Positions 14,372 to 24,088 are shown, counted from the first letter of the stretch. The stretch is DNA of 64,000 nt from Actinomycetes bacterium (GCA_021793235.1 JAJYTD010000016.1:1-64000); one strand, 5' to 3'. Numbers and translations are program-made. The notes: generated by a model not told the origin, from the letters alone.

Positions 14372-14771
14372 GGGGCCCCATCTTAGGCAGCCGCGAGCGT
14401 GCGGGCCGATACGCCGCAGGCGGCTCGAAGAGGCGGCCTGGAAGCCGCCCCGCGTGTCCGAGAACGAGTGGTGCACGGCCGGGGCGGACAGCAGGCGGCA
14501 GTACAGTCCCGAAAATCGGGAGATGCCACGTTTTCGCTGGTAGATGTGGGAAACCGGGCATCGACCGGTATCCTGGGAACAGACCCCGGACCTGCATGCT
14601 GCGGATGGGCGGTGAGATGGCCGCGCGACAGACGAAGAGGTTCCGCGACGCGCCGATGGGTGTCGTTGACGCTGTCCAGCCGACCGGCTTACCTTCATTC
14701 TCGAAGGAACCCGCGGCGCACCCCCACACCCCCTGTCAAACCGCCGTGGGTCGAGGAGCCGGAGGTTCGGC
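14372..14771 (+). promoter_or_regulatory. Intergenic region upstream of the MerR gene
   Basis: About 400 bases without a convincing gene. It contains a compact dyad, TCCCGA-AAA-TCGGGA (14507-14521), that looks like an operator, and TATCCT near 14570 that could serve as a -10 box. The MerR ribosome-binding site GGAGG is at 14761-14765. Confidence 0.4.
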
Positions 14772-15368
14772 GTGGCGGTTACTAGCGGTAAGCAGCAGAC
14801 CTCCGCTCATAGGCGATCAGCCCTACGGCGAGCCGGGGAGCAGGGCCTGCTGTGCGAAGAGGACGTGGTGGCGCTGCCTATGGACGTCGGTTATCGCGGT
14901 CCCACCGCGTGTGCGGCCGCCGGAATCACCTATCGGCAGCTCGACTACTGGGCGCGGACCGGCCTGGTGGAACCGAGCGTGCGACCGGGCGCCGGGGAAG
15001 CCCTTCTGTACAGCTCCCGCGACATCCTGGTGCTCAAGGTCGTGAAGCGGCTGCTTGACACGGGGATATCCCTGCAGCAGATCCGCACGGCCATCGATCA
15101 CCTCCGCTACCGGGGGACCGCCGATCTCGCCCATATCACCCTCATGAGCGACGGCGTCAGCGTCTACGAGTGCACCTCCCCCGACGAGGTCGTCGACCTC
15201 CTCCAGGGCGGGCAGGGGGTGTTCGGCATCGCGCTCGGCCGCGTCTGGCGCGAATTGGAGGGATCGCTGAGCGAGGTTCCCGGTGAACGCCTTACCGAGC
15301 CCCTCTCCGCCGAATCCCACCCCGCGGACGAGCTCGCCCGGCGCCGGCGCGAACGCAAGACGGGCTGA
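14772..15368 (+). CDS. MerR-family regulator upstream of gcvP
   Basis: A 198-residue transcription factor. Residues 35-105 form the MerR winged helix (GYRGPTACAAAGITYRQLDY, ARTGLVEPSVR, YSSRDILVLKVVKRLLDTGI). The C-terminal part lacks a clustered-cysteine metal site, so this is not a classical metal sensor. Starts at GTG 14772, 7 nt after GGAGG. In mycobacteria a MerR protein occupies the same place between the DUF151 gene and gcvB. Family members recognise long-spacer promoters by distorting DNA; the targets are unknown. Confidence 0.88.
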   Translation: MAVTSGKQQTSAHRRSALRRAGEQGLLCEEDVVALPMDVGYRGPTACAAAGITYRQLDYWARTGLVEPSVRPGAGEALLYSSRDILVLKVVKRLLDTGISLQQIRTAIDHLRYRGTADLAHITLMSDGVSVYECTSPDEVVDLLQGGQGVFGIALGRVWRELEGSLSEVPGERLTEPLSAESHPADELARRRRERKTG

Positions 15369-15485
15369 CCGCCCGTCCACGGAGAAAGCGGATCGAGTAC
15401 GGTCGGGGAGGGCGCCCCCGTTGAAGATCGGGGACGCGCACACGTTGATAATGCAGTGACAACAGACGAACCGGCCGCCGATCCC

Positions 15486-15580
15486 ACATGGGAGAGACCC
15501 CTTACGGGGCGCCGACGGGGCAATACTCCCCAGTAACCTCTCAGGCATCAGGGACCGTGTGGAGGAGGCCACTCTGGAGC
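15486..15580 (+). ncRNA. Glycine riboswitch (single aptamer) upstream of gcvP
   Basis: The region carries the hallmark aptamer elements in order: GGGAGAGACCCC (15490-15501), GCGCCGACGGGGCAA near 15509-15523, CTCTCAGGCA (15538-15547) and the closing GGCCACTCTGGA (15568-15579). These match the actinobacterial gcvP-type glycine riboswitch as I remember it. Only one clear aptamer is seen rather than a tandem pair. It lies about 100 nt upstream of the gcvP start and should raise gcvP expression when glycine is abundant. Confidence 0.88.
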
Positions 15581-15582
15581 CG

Positions 15583-15599
15583 CGGGCGTCTTGCGCCCG
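15583..15599 (+). promoter_or_regulatory. Hairpin after the glycine aptamer (expression platform candidate)
   Basis: CGGGCG (15583-15588) pairs with CGCCCG (15594-15599) around TCTTG, starting 3 nt after the aptamer. There is no U-tract, and the gcvP ribosome-binding site is 70 nt further on, so it may be one arm of an alternative structure rather than a plain terminator. Confidence 0.5.
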
Positions 15600-15679
15600 T
15601 GCAGCGGCCCGGCGGCCGCGCGACAGAGGGGGAGACCAGGAGCAGCCGACACGTCGGCTCATGCGACCAGGAGGTCTCC

Positions 15680-18553
15680 ATGCCGGAGCAGCCGATTCCG
15701 GACGCCGCGCCCGCGCGCGGCTTCGTTGACCGCCACATCGGCCCGGACCCCGCGGAACGCGCCCGAATGCTGGCGGCCGTGGGGTATGAATCCACGGCGG
15801 ATCTGATGGCCGCCGCCGTCCCCGCAAGCATCCTCAGCGCAGAGGGCCGGCCCGTGCCGCTGCGCCTGCCCGAGGCGGTCGACGAGACCGAGGCCCTGGA
15901 TGAACTGCGCGCCCTGGCCGCCCGCAACCAGGTCCTGACCTCGATGATCGGTCGGGGCTACTACGACACCATCACCCCGCCGGTGATCCTGCGCAACATC
16001 CTGGAGAACCCCGCCTGGTACACCGCCTACACCCCCTACCAGCCGGAGATCTCCCAGGGCCGGCTCGAAGCGCTGCTGAACTTCCAGACGGTGGTCTCCG
16101 ACCTCACCGGGCTCGCGGTGGCGGGCTCCTCCCTGCTGGACGAGGCCACCGCCGCCGCCGAGGCCATGACCCTGGCCCGTCGCGCGACCAAGGCGAGAAC
16201 AGCCACGTTCATCGTCGATGCCGATGTGTTCCCGCAGACCCTGTCGGTCCTGCGGACCAGAGCCGAACCGCTGGGCATCGACATCGTGACCGCCGACCTC
16301 TCCCACGGCCTGCCTGAAGGCGAGGCCTTCGGTGTGCTCGTGCAGTACCCGGCCGCCAGCGGCGCCGTACGCGACCCGCAGGCGATCATCGAGGAGGCAC
16401 ACGAGCGCGGAGCGCTCGCGGTGGTCGCCGCCGACATCCTCGCGCTCACCATGCTGCGCAGCCCCGGCGCGCTGGGCGCCGACATCGCCGTCGGCTCCAC
16501 CCAGCGCTTCGGTGTTCCCATGGGCTTCGGCGGGCCGCACGCCGGCTACATGTCGGTGCGCGAAGGACTGCAGCGCCAGTTGCCCGGGCGCCTCGTCGGG
16601 GTATCGGTGGACAACGCCGGCACGCCCGCCTACCGGCTCGCCCTGCAGACCCGCGAACAGCACATCCGCAGGGAGAAGGCGACCAGCAACATCTGCACCG
16701 CCCAGGTGCTGCTCGCCGTCATGGCGGGCATGTACGCCGTCTACCACGGGCCCTACGGGCTGCGCGCGATCGCCGAGCGGGTCCACGGACACACCGTCCA
16801 CCTGGCCGAAAGGCTGCGCGCCCGCGGCCTGGACGTGGTGCACGCACAGTTCTTCGACACGCTGCGCGTTCGGGTGCGCGGCGGCGCGGACACCGTAGTC
16901 GAGGCAGCACGCGAACAGGGCATCAACCTCCTGCGCGTCGACGCCGACACGGTCGGCATCAGTTGCGACGAGGCCACCACCGCCGCGCACCTGGAGCAGG
17001 TGCTGGCGGCGTTCGGCGGCAGGGACACCCGCGCCGCGGATGCGGGCACCGCCCTGCCCGAGGCGCTGCGCCGCGACGTGGACTACCTCGGCCACCCGGT
17101 GTTCAACACCCACCGCAGCGAGACCTCGCTGCTGCGGTACATGCGCCGGCTCTCCGACAAGGACCTGGCGCTGGACCGCTCCATGATCCCGCTCGGCTCG
17201 TGCACGATGAAACTCAACGCCACCGCCGAGATGGAACCCATCACCTGGCCGGAGTTCGCCGGGCTGCACCCGTTCGCCCCGCTGGAGCAGGCGGCCGGCA
17301 CCGTGGCACTGGTCCGGGACCTGGAAGCCTGGCTCGCCGAGGTCACCGGCTATGACGCGGTGTCGCTGCAACCCAACGCCGGCTCCCAAGGGGAGCTCGC
17401 CGGGCTGCTGGCGATCCGCGGCTACCACCGCAGCCGCGGCGACACCGGGCGCGATGTGTGCCTGATCCCCAGCTCCGCGCATGGCACCAACGCCGCCAGC
17501 GCGATCATGGCCGGGATGCGGGTCAGTGTCGTGGCCTGCGACGAAGGCGGCAACATCGACATCGACGACCTGCGCGCCAAGACCGAGAAGCACGCCGCGG
17601 ACCTGGCCGCGATCATGGTGACCTACCCTTCCACGCACGGCGTGTACGAGGACACCATCACCGAGGTCTGCCGCCTGGTGCACGACGCCGGCGGGCAGGT
17701 CTATGTCGACGGCGCCAACCTCAACGCCCTGCTGGGCTGGGCCAAACCCGGCGAGTTCGGCGCCGACGTCAGCCACCTCAACCTGCACAAGACCTTCTGT
17801 ATCCCGCACGGCGGAGGCGGGCCCGGTGTGGGCCCCGTCGCGGTCCGCTCCCACTTGGCCGGTTTTCTGCCCAACCACCCGGGCCAGCCCGAGGCCGGCC
17901 CCTACACGGGGGTGGGGCCGGTCTCGGCGGCGCCGTTCGGTTCGGCCGGCATCCTGCCGATCTCGTGGGCCTACATCCGGATGATGGGCGGCGCCGGCCT
18001 GCGCGCCGCTACCGAGATCGCGGTGCTCAGCGCCAATTATGTGGCCAAGCGGCTGGAGCCCTACTACCCGGTGCTCTACACCGGTGCGGGCGGCCTGGTC
18101 GCCCACGAGTGCATCATCGACATCCGCGCTCTGGCGAAGAAGACCGGCATCACCAACGAGGACGTCGCCAAGCGGCTGATCGACTACGGGTTCCACGCGC
18201 CCACCATGTCCTTCCCGGTGGCCGGGACCCTGATGGTCGAACCGACGGAAAGCGAGGACCTGGCCGAACTGGACCGCTTCATCGACGCGATGATCGCGAT
18301 CCGCGGCGAGATCGACCGGGTGGCCGAAGGCGTCTACGACACCGAGGACAACCCGCTGAAGAACGCTCCGCATACCGCCGAAGCGCTCACCGCCGACGAC
18401 TGGAAGCACGCCTACAGCCGCAGCGAGGGCGGCTACCCGCTGGCGCGCCTGCGGCGGGAGAAGTACTGGGCCCCGGTCGGCCGGATCGACCAGGCCTACG
18501 GCGACCGCAACCTCGTCTGCGCCTGCCCGCCCCCGGAGGCCTTCGAGGGGTAG
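15680..18553 (+). CDS. gcvP: Glycine dehydrogenase (decarboxylating), P protein
   Basis: A 957-residue homodimeric-type P protein of the glycine cleavage system, decarboxylating glycine and passing the aminomethyl group to the lipoyl H protein. It starts at ATG 15680 with CAGGAGG 5 nt before. The N-terminal [19 protein letters not shown] is typical. The PLP lysine is in [20 protein letters not shown], at about residue 704, next to the glycine-rich loop. Length and motifs match the fused (non-split) bacterial form. Other gcv genes are not in the window. Expression is probably under the upstream glycine riboswitch and perhaps the MerR protein. Confidence 0.97.
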   Translation: MPEQPIPDAAPARGFVDRHIGPDPAERARMLAAVGYESTADLMAAAVPASILSAEGRPVPLRLPEAVDETEALDELRALAARNQVLTSMIGRGYYDTITPPVILRNILENPAWYTAYTPYQPEISQGRLEALLNFQTVVSDLTGLAVAGSSLLDEATAAAEAMTLARRATKARTATFIVDADVFPQTLSVLRTRAEPLGIDIVTADLSHGLPEGEAFGVLVQYPAASGAVRDPQAIIEEAHERGALAVVAADILALTMLRSPGALGADIAVGSTQRFGVPMGFGGPHAGYMSVREGLQRQLPGRLVGVSVDNAGTPAYRLALQTREQHIRREKATSNICTAQVLLAVMAGMYAVYHGPYGLRAIAERVHGHTVHLAERLRARGLDVVHAQFFDTLRVRVRGGADTVVEAAREQGINLLRVDADTVGISCDEATTAAHLEQVLAAFGGRDTRAADAGTALPEALRRDVDYLGHPVFNTHRSETSLLRYMRRLSDKDLALDRSMIPLGSCTMKLNATAEMEPITWPEFAGLHPFAPLEQAAGTVALVRDLEAWLAEVTGYDAVSLQPNAGSQGELAGLLAIRGYHRSRGDTGRDVCLIPSSAHGTNAASAIMAGMRVSVVACDEGGNIDIDDLRAKTEKHAADLAAIMVTYPSTHGVYEDTITEVCRLVHDAGGQVYVDGANLNALLGWAKPGEFGADVSHLNLHKTFCIPHGGGGPGVGPVAVRSHLAGFLPNHPGQPEAGPYTGVGPVSAAPFGSAGILPISWAYIRMMGGAGLRAATEIAVLSANYVAKRLEPYYPVLYTGAGGLVAHECIIDIRALAKKTGITNEDVAKRLIDYGFHAPTMSFPVAGTLMVEPTESEDLAELDRFIDAMIAIRGEIDRVAEGVYDTEDNPLKNAPHTAEALTADDWKHAYSRSEGGYPLARLRREKYWAPVGRIDQAYGDRNLVCACPPPEAFEG

Positions 18554-18573
18554 AGCGGTAGGCAGCGCGCACG

Positions 18574-18611
18574 ACGGCGGCGCCGGAACCCGCGGGTACC
18601 GGCGCCGCCGT
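18574..18611 (+). terminator. 13-bp perfect stem terminator after gcvP
   Basis: ACGGCGGCGCCGG (18574-18586) is the exact complement of CCGGCGCCGCCGT (18599-18611). The 12-nt loop contains its own palindrome CCCGCGGG. It lies 21 nt after the gcvP stop. Confidence 0.75.
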
Positions 18612-18680
18612 CGGCGTCTGCGGTGGAATGGGGGAAAGCCGGATGGGTGTCGTCGGGATATGGCAGGGGGGAGACGTGCG

Positions 18681-19293
18681 GTGCCCGAGAACGAGGAGCC
18701 GGAGATGGCGACGCTCGCACCGGATGCGGTGGCCGGTGGTCCCGAGCCGTCGCGGGAACTCTTCGCGCTGCTCGATGAGCCCGACGTTCCCCGAGGACAT
18801 CGGGCCGAGATCCTGGCCGGGAGCTCGATCACCGTGTCCGCACCCCCCGTGGGAAAGCACCAGCGCAACATGCGTTCGTTGGATCTGCGGCTCACTTCCG
18901 CACCTGCCGAAGGGCGTCGACAACGAGACCGACCTGGAGATCCGGATCCCGCACCTCCTGCGGAGCCTGACACCGGACCTCTTCGTGGCGCCCGTCGAGG
19001 TTGCGTCGACCGATGAGCACTGCATCTCCACGGAAGGGGTGCTGCCGGCCGCGGAGGTCGTGGCCAAGGGCGACCGCAGGAACGATTATGTTCTCAAACT
19101 CGACATCTACGCCCGGGCCGCTGTCGAGCCGTACCTGATGATCGACCCGATCAAGAGGCAGGCGACGCTGTTCTCCACCCCCTCGGGTGCGGCCTACAAG
19201 GACTAGGTCACCCGCGACTTCGGCGAGAAGCTCCAGGTCCCCGAACCGTTCGGCTTCGACCTCGACACCAGCGCGTTCCTGGCCTACGGGTGA
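18681..19293 (+). pseudogene. Uma2/DUF820-family pseudogene (frameshift plus nonsense)
   Basis: The N-terminal half is read in one frame (from GTG 18681 or ATG 18705: MATLAPDAVAG, then FALLDEPDVPRGHRAEILAG). Family sequence then continues in another frame (LPKGVDNETDLEIRIPHLL, LTPDLFVAPVEVAS, RRNDYVLKLDIYARAAVEPY). The switch lies between about 18885 and 18910, a one-base indel. A TAG at 19204-19206 then interrupts the second frame, after which a normal C-terminus resumes (VTRDFGEKLQVPEPFGFDL) to TGA 19291-19293. Uma2 proteins are PD-(D/E)XK-fold putative endonucleases, abundant and often decayed in actinobacteria. Two independent lesions make sequencing error an unlikely sole cause. Confidence 0.85.
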
Positions 19294-19495
19294 GCGACAC
19301 GGCCCTCCGCCCGTTCTTCGATCTACGATGTAAAGCCCCCGGTTGTGAACGGTCGACCGCACTCGCTCGGCCGACACCCGGCGGTCTGCCGCCGCACCAC
19401 CGAAGGAACGCGCTAGTCTCCGAGGGGACAGCGCCCGTACCGGCCGTGCCGTCGGCGGTCGGCGGCACCCGTCCCCTCCCGGAAAGCAGCCCTCG

Positions 19496-20665
19496 ATGAC
19501 CGCGACGTCCGGCCCCTCCACCTTCGACGCCGCAGGAGACGAACCGGAGTCCGCGAGCCTGTGCGACCAGGCGCGGGACCTGGCCGAAAGCGGCCACCTC
19601 AAGCGCGCCGCCCAGGTCTATGAACGCGTCCTGGAAAAGGGGTCGCGGCACCACCGAGCGCTGGCCGCGCTCGGCCTGGCGGTGGTCCAGCACGACATGG
19701 GCGACATCCGCGCTTCGCGCCGCAGCGCCCGGACGGCCATCGATACCGGCCACCCCGAATTCGCTCCGCGCGCGGCATACCACCTGGCGCTGTCCTATGC
19801 GGCCGAGGGGCGCCTCGACGAGGCCGGCGCGGCCTGGCGCGAGGTGCTGGACTCCGGGAACGACCGCTACGCTCCGGCCGCCCACCACGGGTTGGCGCGC
19901 ATCGCCGAGGAGCAGGGCGAGGCGCAGACCGCGCGGGAGCACTGGGAGCAGGTGCTCGGCAGCGACGACGCGGAGGCCGTGGCCGAGGCGGCGCACGACT
20001 ACGCCGGTCGGCTCCTGGAGGAGGGGGCGGTGGACGAGGCCGCTGCCGTCGTCGAGCGCGGTCTGGAGGCGGGCGAGCACCCGGGGCTGCGGATGCTGCT
20101 CGGCGCGGTGCACGTGGAGCGGGCGATCGCGGCGTTCGGCGCGGTCGTCGCGGACACCGGCCCCGAAGGCGCGGCCGCGGTGGACCCGCAGACCACCGGG
20201 GCCGCCGTCGAACTGCTGGCCCGCCTGCTGGCCGTGCGCGGGGACGCCGACGGGGCGGAGCGGGTCTGGGAACAGGGCCTGCTGCGCAGTGACGAGGCGA
20301 CCGCGGGAGAGGTCCGCGCCCGGCTGCGGCGCGGCTTCCTCACCCCCGATCCCGAATCGGCCGAGGAGAGCGCAGAGGCCTGGTGGGACCCCTTCGTCGA
20401 AGCGGCGGTCGCCCAGGACAGCACTCCGATGCTGACCGGTGAGCTGTTCGTTGCGCTGCACCGGATGTACACGCGGCTGGCCGTGCCTTATGCGGGCAAC
20501 GAGACCCGGGCCGCGGCGCTGCACCAGGCCGTTGCGGAGGCCGTGCGCACGCCCAGCGCCTACGTCTGGGGCCGGGCGCTCCACGACGAATTCCGCGAGA
20601 GCCTGCGCCTGGCGGCCGGCAGCGACGCCGACGTACTCCCAGAGGGGTGGCCGGACGCGCCGTAG
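19496..20665 (+). CDS. Tetratricopeptide-repeat protein
   Basis: A 389-residue cytosolic protein starting at ATG 19496 with GGAAAG upstream. Helical TPR units occupy about residues 20-200 (ARDLAESGHLKRAAQVYERV, AYHLALSYAAEGRLDEAGAA, HHGLARIAEEQGEAQTAREH, RLLEEGAVDEAAAVVERGLE). The C-terminal third is less repetitive, with a conserved-looking MYTRLAVPYAGNET. No signal peptide, enzyme motif or DNA-binding domain is visible. It most likely binds partner proteins; no partner is apparent from the neighbours. Confidence 0.75.
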   Translation: MTATSGPSTFDAAGDEPESASLCDQARDLAESGHLKRAAQVYERVLEKGSRHHRALAALGLAVVQHDMGDIRASRRSARTAIDTGHPEFAPRAAYHLALSYAAEGRLDEAGAAWREVLDSGNDRYAPAAHHGLARIAEEQGEAQTAREHWEQVLGSDDAEAVAEAAHDYAGRLLEEGAVDEAAAVVERGLEAGEHPGLRMLLGAVHVERAIAAFGAVVADTGPEGAAAVDPQTTGAAVELLARLLAVRGDADGAERVWEQGLLRSDEATAGEVRARLRRGFLTPDPESAEESAEAWWDPFVEAAVAQDSTPMLTGELFVALHRMYTRLAVPYAGNETRAAALHQAVAEAVRTPSAYVWGRALHDEFRESLRLAAGSDADVLPEGWPDAP

Positions 20666-20796
20666 CCGTGGATTCTGCGCGCCGACGCTGCTGCGTCGGG
20701 CAGCGGGTCTGCGGCGGGCCGGCGCCCAGCGCTCGCGTGCCTCCCGGTGGCCGAAGCCGCCGGTCCCTTCCCCGTGCCCGGCACTAGGTTGAGGGT

Positions 20797-21402
20797 ATGG
20801 AGATCGACACGCCGCAAGGACCGGCCTGGGCGGACATCGCCGAGCCGGGCGGGGCGCCCCGCTATCTGATGGCCATTACGCACGGTTCCGGCGGTGGAGT
20901 GGACGCGGCCGATATCGCCGCGGTGTGCGACGCCGTACTCGCGGACGGCGGGGCCATCGCGCGGGTGACCCAGCCCTACCGGGTGGCCGGGAAGAAGATG
21001 CCGGGTACCGACACCGCGGCCCAGGATCAGGCGTGGCGGATCGTGGTCGAGCAGGTGCGCAGGCACCGGGAGCTGGACGGGCTGCCGCTGATCCTGGCCG
21101 GCCGGAGCAATGGGGCGCGGGTCGCCTGCCGGACGGCCGCGGATCTGGGCGCGGTCGCGGCGGTGGCGCTGGCCTTCCCACTGCGGCCGCCGAAGAAGCC
21201 GGAGCGCTCACGTGCGGACGAACTGCGCGGAGCGGGAGTCCCCACACTGGTGGTCAACGGCGACCGCGACCCGTTCGGAGTTCCGGACGCGGCCGACGCC
21301 TCGGCTGTGGTGGTCCGGCCGGGCGAGCGCCATGACCTCGCGCGTGACCCGCAGGCCATCGCCGGGATCGTTGTGGACTGGATCGCCGGCCGCCTGGGAT
21401 GA
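20797..21402 (+). CDS. Alpha/beta hydrolase (KANL3/Tex30-like)
   Basis: A 201-residue compact hydrolase. HGSGGG (residues 29-34) is an oxyanion-type turn, AGRSNGARVA near residue 101 carries the nucleophile Ser in G-x-S-x-G, NGDRDPFG near 150 supplies the acid and GERHDL near 175 the histidine. This triad and short length match the dienelactone-hydrolase or KANL3/Tex30-like family, often annotated as hydrolases of unknown substrate. It starts at ATG 20797 with no obvious ribosome-binding site, so a short or absent leader is possible. The substrate is unknown. Confidence 0.8.
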   Translation: MEIDTPQGPAWADIAEPGGAPRYLMAITHGSGGGVDAADIAAVCDAVLADGGAIARVTQPYRVAGKKMPGTDTAAQDQAWRIVVEQVRRHRELDGLPLILAGRSNGARVACRTAADLGAVAAVALAFPLRPPKKPERSRADELRGAGVPTLVVNGDRDPFGVPDAADASAVVVRPGERHDLARDPQAIAGIVVDWIAGRLG

Positions 21403-21420
21403 GCGGGCGGTACCGACCGG

Positions 21421-21617
21421 TCAGGCGGCCGCGCGGATGTCGGTGGGCCGGTGGGGGCGATCACGGAGCCGTTGGGCAGCAGGTCACCGGTGTCCTCGAA
21501 CACCACGACGCCGCTGCACAGCAGGCTCCAGCCCTGTTCGGGGTGGCCGGCGATCACGCGGGCGGCCTCGCGTCCGGGGTCGTCGAATGGCGAGCGGTCG
21601 GGTTCGCGCCGGCGCAT
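21421..21617 (-). pseudogene. DUF5999-like small gene with an apparent single-base frameshift
   Basis: From ATG 21617 (minus strand, GAAAGG upstream) the frame encodes a DUF5999-type sequence (DDPGREAARVIAGHPEQGWS, LLCSGVVVFEDTGDLLPNGS, VIAP). As written it then runs on for 130 more codons antisense to the hydrolase gene. If one C is added to the C5 run (plus-strand GGGGG, 21453-21457) the protein instead ends PHRPTDIRAAA at TGA (21421-21423), giving 65 residues, close to the family's usual size. Either a real one-base deletion or a homopolymer sequencing error explains this. Function of DUF5999 is unknown. Confidence 0.7.
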
Positions 21618-21789
21618 GGCGCGCCTTTCGGCTGGGTCGTCGTTTCCTCTCTGTGGGGGATGCGCCGTTCGAACTCTAGTCGCATCCTGTTCTTGGGGAA
21701 TCCGACGCCGATTGACTCCGGTCCGGACTCGACCGGCGTCGGAGTCGGCCATTGCGGCTGAAGGCCGAACCGGGCGCGCCCGCGGCGCG

Positions 21790-22479
21790 TCAAAGGGCCG
21801 CGAGCCTATCGCGCGAGAGCCGGTCGGCGCGGCGGATGGGTTCGGGCACCCGGTAGTTCGGGGCCAGCCGCAATGCGAGTTCCGTCGCGCCCGCCAAGTC
21901 GATTCGGTGGCCGATGGAGACGTAGACGGGCTTCACCCCCGAGCGCGTCCGCACCGCCCGGCCGACGACCTCTCCGGCGTCGATGAGCGGTGTCCACGAT
22001 CCCCGTTCCTCGGCAGGCGGCTCAGCCGTTCCCACGAACGGCGACTTGCCGATGCCGAACGCGGGCCGGTCCAGTAGAAGCCCTATGTGGCAGGCAAGGC
22101 CGAACCTGCGCGGGTGCGCCAGCCCGAAGCCGTCGCAGGCGAATACGTCGGGGGCCACGCGCAGCCGGCCGATCGCCTCCAGCAGCGGAGGCACCTCCCG
22201 GAACGCGAACAGCCCCGGCACGTAGGGGAACCGCGGTTCGGCGGCGACCGCGGCCGAGTCCACCACCTCCAGCGTCTGGGCGGACAGTACGACCGCGGCC
22301 GCCACCAGGCGATCGTCGCCGGGGGCGTAGGTGACGTCCAGCCCCGCGACGAGTGATACGCGGCCCGGGTCGACGGGCTCTGCGCGTACCAGGGGGGCCA
22401 ACCGGTCCTGCAGGGCACGGGCGGCGGCGGGATCAGACGGCCGTAGATCGGCGGGGTCGATGCGCGGATCGGCGTTCAT
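21790..22479 (-). CDS. nfi: Endonuclease V
   Basis: A 229-residue deoxyinosine-specific endonuclease that nicks DNA 3' of deaminated purines to start repair. Family motifs in order are VAGLDVTY (metal-binding Asp, about residue 48), FPYVPGLFAFREVPPLLEAI, CDGFGLAHPRRFGLACHIGL (second acidic site) and GIGKSPFVG. The usual DGxG-x-AHPRR is intact except for Phe in place of the small or polar residue. It starts at ATG 22479. The next gene on the minus strand is the ThrE-type exporter, 45 nt upstream. Confidence 0.92.
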   Translation of the reverse strand: MNADPRIDPADLRPSDPAAARALQDRLAPLVRAEPVDPGRVSLVAGLDVTYAPGDDRLVAAAVVLSAQTLEVVDSAAVAAEPRFPYVPGLFAFREVPPLLEAIGRLRVAPDVFACDGFGLAHPRRFGLACHIGLLLDRPAFGIGKSPFVGTAEPPAEERGSWTPLIDAGEVVGRAVRTRSGVKPVYVSIGHRIDLAGATELALRLAPNYRVPEPIRRADRLSRDRLAAL

Positions 22480-22524
22480 GGGTGCCCATAGTGCCGTGTC
22501 GCCGCCGACCGGACCAGGGCGCCT

Positions 22525-23949
22525 CTAGTAGGCGCCGCGGCTGCGGCGGGCGGCCGGGCGGCCGCGGCGGCCGGCGCCGGCCAGGCCTCCGCGCTGGAAA
22601 CTGCGGACCAGCTCGCCGCCGAGGTTCACCCCGGCACCCAGCGCCAGTCCGACAGCGACCGCCTCGGAGAGGCTGAGCAGCCCCGACACGGGTTGGCCGA
22701 GGGTCATCTCCAACAGTCCCCGGTACAGGATGCTTCCCGGCAGCAGTGGTGCGATCGACGGGATGACATAGGGCAGCACCGGTCGGCGGGTGCGCCGCGC
22801 CAGCGTGTGCCCGACCACCCCGACCGCCATCGCGCCCGCCACGGTTCCCATGATGGGCGGGGCGTCCAGGACCGCGCGCATCCCCGCATAGATCAGCCAG
22901 ATCATCACTCCCATCATCCCGATCGCCGGGAGCATCCGCGGAGGGACGGTGAGGGAGACCGCGAACGCCATGGCGATCCCGGCGGCTCCGATGAGCACCG
23001 CGGGTTCGATGCTCATCCCCGCCGAGGGGAGGTTGTCCAGGTCCATGCCGACGCCCAGCCGCACCGCCGTGTAGGCCACGGCTCCGACACCGGAGACGAT
23101 CGCGCCGAGGGTGAGGAAGACCTCCAGCAGGCGGGCGGCGGAGGAGACGTAGCTCCCGCTGATCCCGTCCTGCAGGCTGGAGACCAGGGGGCGCCCCGGA
23201 AGCAGCGCCATGATGTTGCCGGTGATGACCGCGCCGGCCTGCAGCCCCAGGTCCATCTGCGCGCTGGCCCACAGCAGCGCCACACCGATGCTGGAAGCGG
23301 TCACCGTGGCGGCGGCCATCTGGTAGAACTCGGCGACCCCGCGCCTGGCCAGGAAGGCCGACGCGCGGTCGCCCAGCACCGTCGCCAGGAACGCGACGGT
23401 GGCGACGATGAACTGCCCGCCCATCATGAGGCTCGCGCTGGAGGCGATCAGCCCGAACCCGGTCACGATCAGCCAGTTCGGATAGGGCGGCCGGGCCCGC
23501 TTGATGGCGTCCAGCCGGGCGATCGCGCCCTCCAGTTCGACCATGCCCAGCGCGGCGCTTTGCACCAGCATGTGCAGCTCGTTGACCCGGAAGTAGTCGA
23601 GTGTGCGCCGACGCACCACGCGCTCACCGGTGACCGGAGGCTGGTCTCCTCCCGGGTGTGTGGAGAGCGTAATGGCCGTGAAGGTCACCGACACCTCCGA
23701 GCGGGGCAGTTCGAAGGCGACGGACAGGCTGAGCATCGCCTCGGCCACCGCTTCGGTGCTCTCACCGCTGGCCAGCAGTAGTTCGCCGACGCGCAGCACG
23801 AGGTCGATCGCGCGGGGGTCGGGGAGTGCGGTGTCCTCGTCCATGGCGTCGGCCTGCAGCTCCGATTCGCGGGCCGCCCGCCAGTCCCGGAGTCGGGTCA
23901 GCAGGTTGTTCGCATTCAGCGGGGTCGACCGCTGCGGGTTCTGGGCCAT
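22525..23949 (-). CDS. Threonine/serine exporter, ThrE family
   Basis: A 474-residue membrane protein with the two fused modules of ThrE. The N-terminal cytoplasmic region (IDLVLRVGELLLASGESTEA, RRTLDYFRVNELHMLVQSAA) and first set of helices correspond to DUF1212. The C-terminal set (PPRMLPAIGMMGVMIWLIYA, PYVIPSIAPLLPGSILYRGL) corresponds to DUF3815. About ten hydrophobic segments are visible. Corynebacterium ThrE exports threonine and serine by proton antiport; the substrate here is inferred. A 16-nt palindrome upstream (24073-24088) may be its operator. Confidence 0.88.
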   Translation of the reverse strand: MAQNPQRSTPLNANNLLTRLRDWRAARESELQADAMDEDTALPDPRAIDLVLRVGELLLASGESTEAVAEAMLSLSVAFELPRSEVSVTFTAITLSTHPGGDQPPVTGERVVRRRTLDYFRVNELHMLVQSAALGMVELEGAIARLDAIKRARPPYPNWLIVTGFGLIASSASLMMGGQFIVATVAFLATVLGDRASAFLARRGVAEFYQMAAATVTASSIGVALLWASAQMDLGLQAGAVITGNIMALLPGRPLVSSLQDGISGSYVSSAARLLEVFLTLGAIVSGVGAVAYTAVRLGVGMDLDNLPSAGMSIEPAVLIGAAGIAMAFAVSLTVPPRMLPAIGMMGVMIWLIYAGMRAVLDAPPIMGTVAGAMAVGVVGHTLARRTRRPVLPYVIPSIAPLLPGSILYRGLLEMTLGQPVSGLLSLSEAVAVGLALGAGVNLGGELVRSFQRGGLAGAGRRGRPAARRSRGAY

Positions 23950-24072
23950 CGGCGGCTTTGGATACCTCCTCGGAAGGGATCAGAGCTCAAGGGGCGGGTC
24001 GTGCTCGTGACAGGACCGGGGATGGGACGCGGCGGCTTCGGCGCCGGTTGACCGATCCCCGGCCTGCGCGCG

Positions 24073-24088
24073 GGTGAGGTCCCTCACC
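24073..24088. promoter_or_regulatory. Operator-like palindrome upstream of the ThrE gene
   Basis: GGTGAGG-TC-CCTCACC is a perfect inverted repeat lying 124 nt upstream of the exporter start and 61 nt past the end of the response-regulator gene. Compact size and a 2-nt centre suggest a dimeric repressor site rather than a terminator; no regulator is identified. Confidence 0.35.

Noticed and set aside
15659-18973. Very long open frame on the minus strand covering gcvP
   Set aside because: It is antisense to a gene with clear catalytic motifs, and its translation is a low-complexity Gly/Arg/Val-rich product typical of high-GC third-position shadows.
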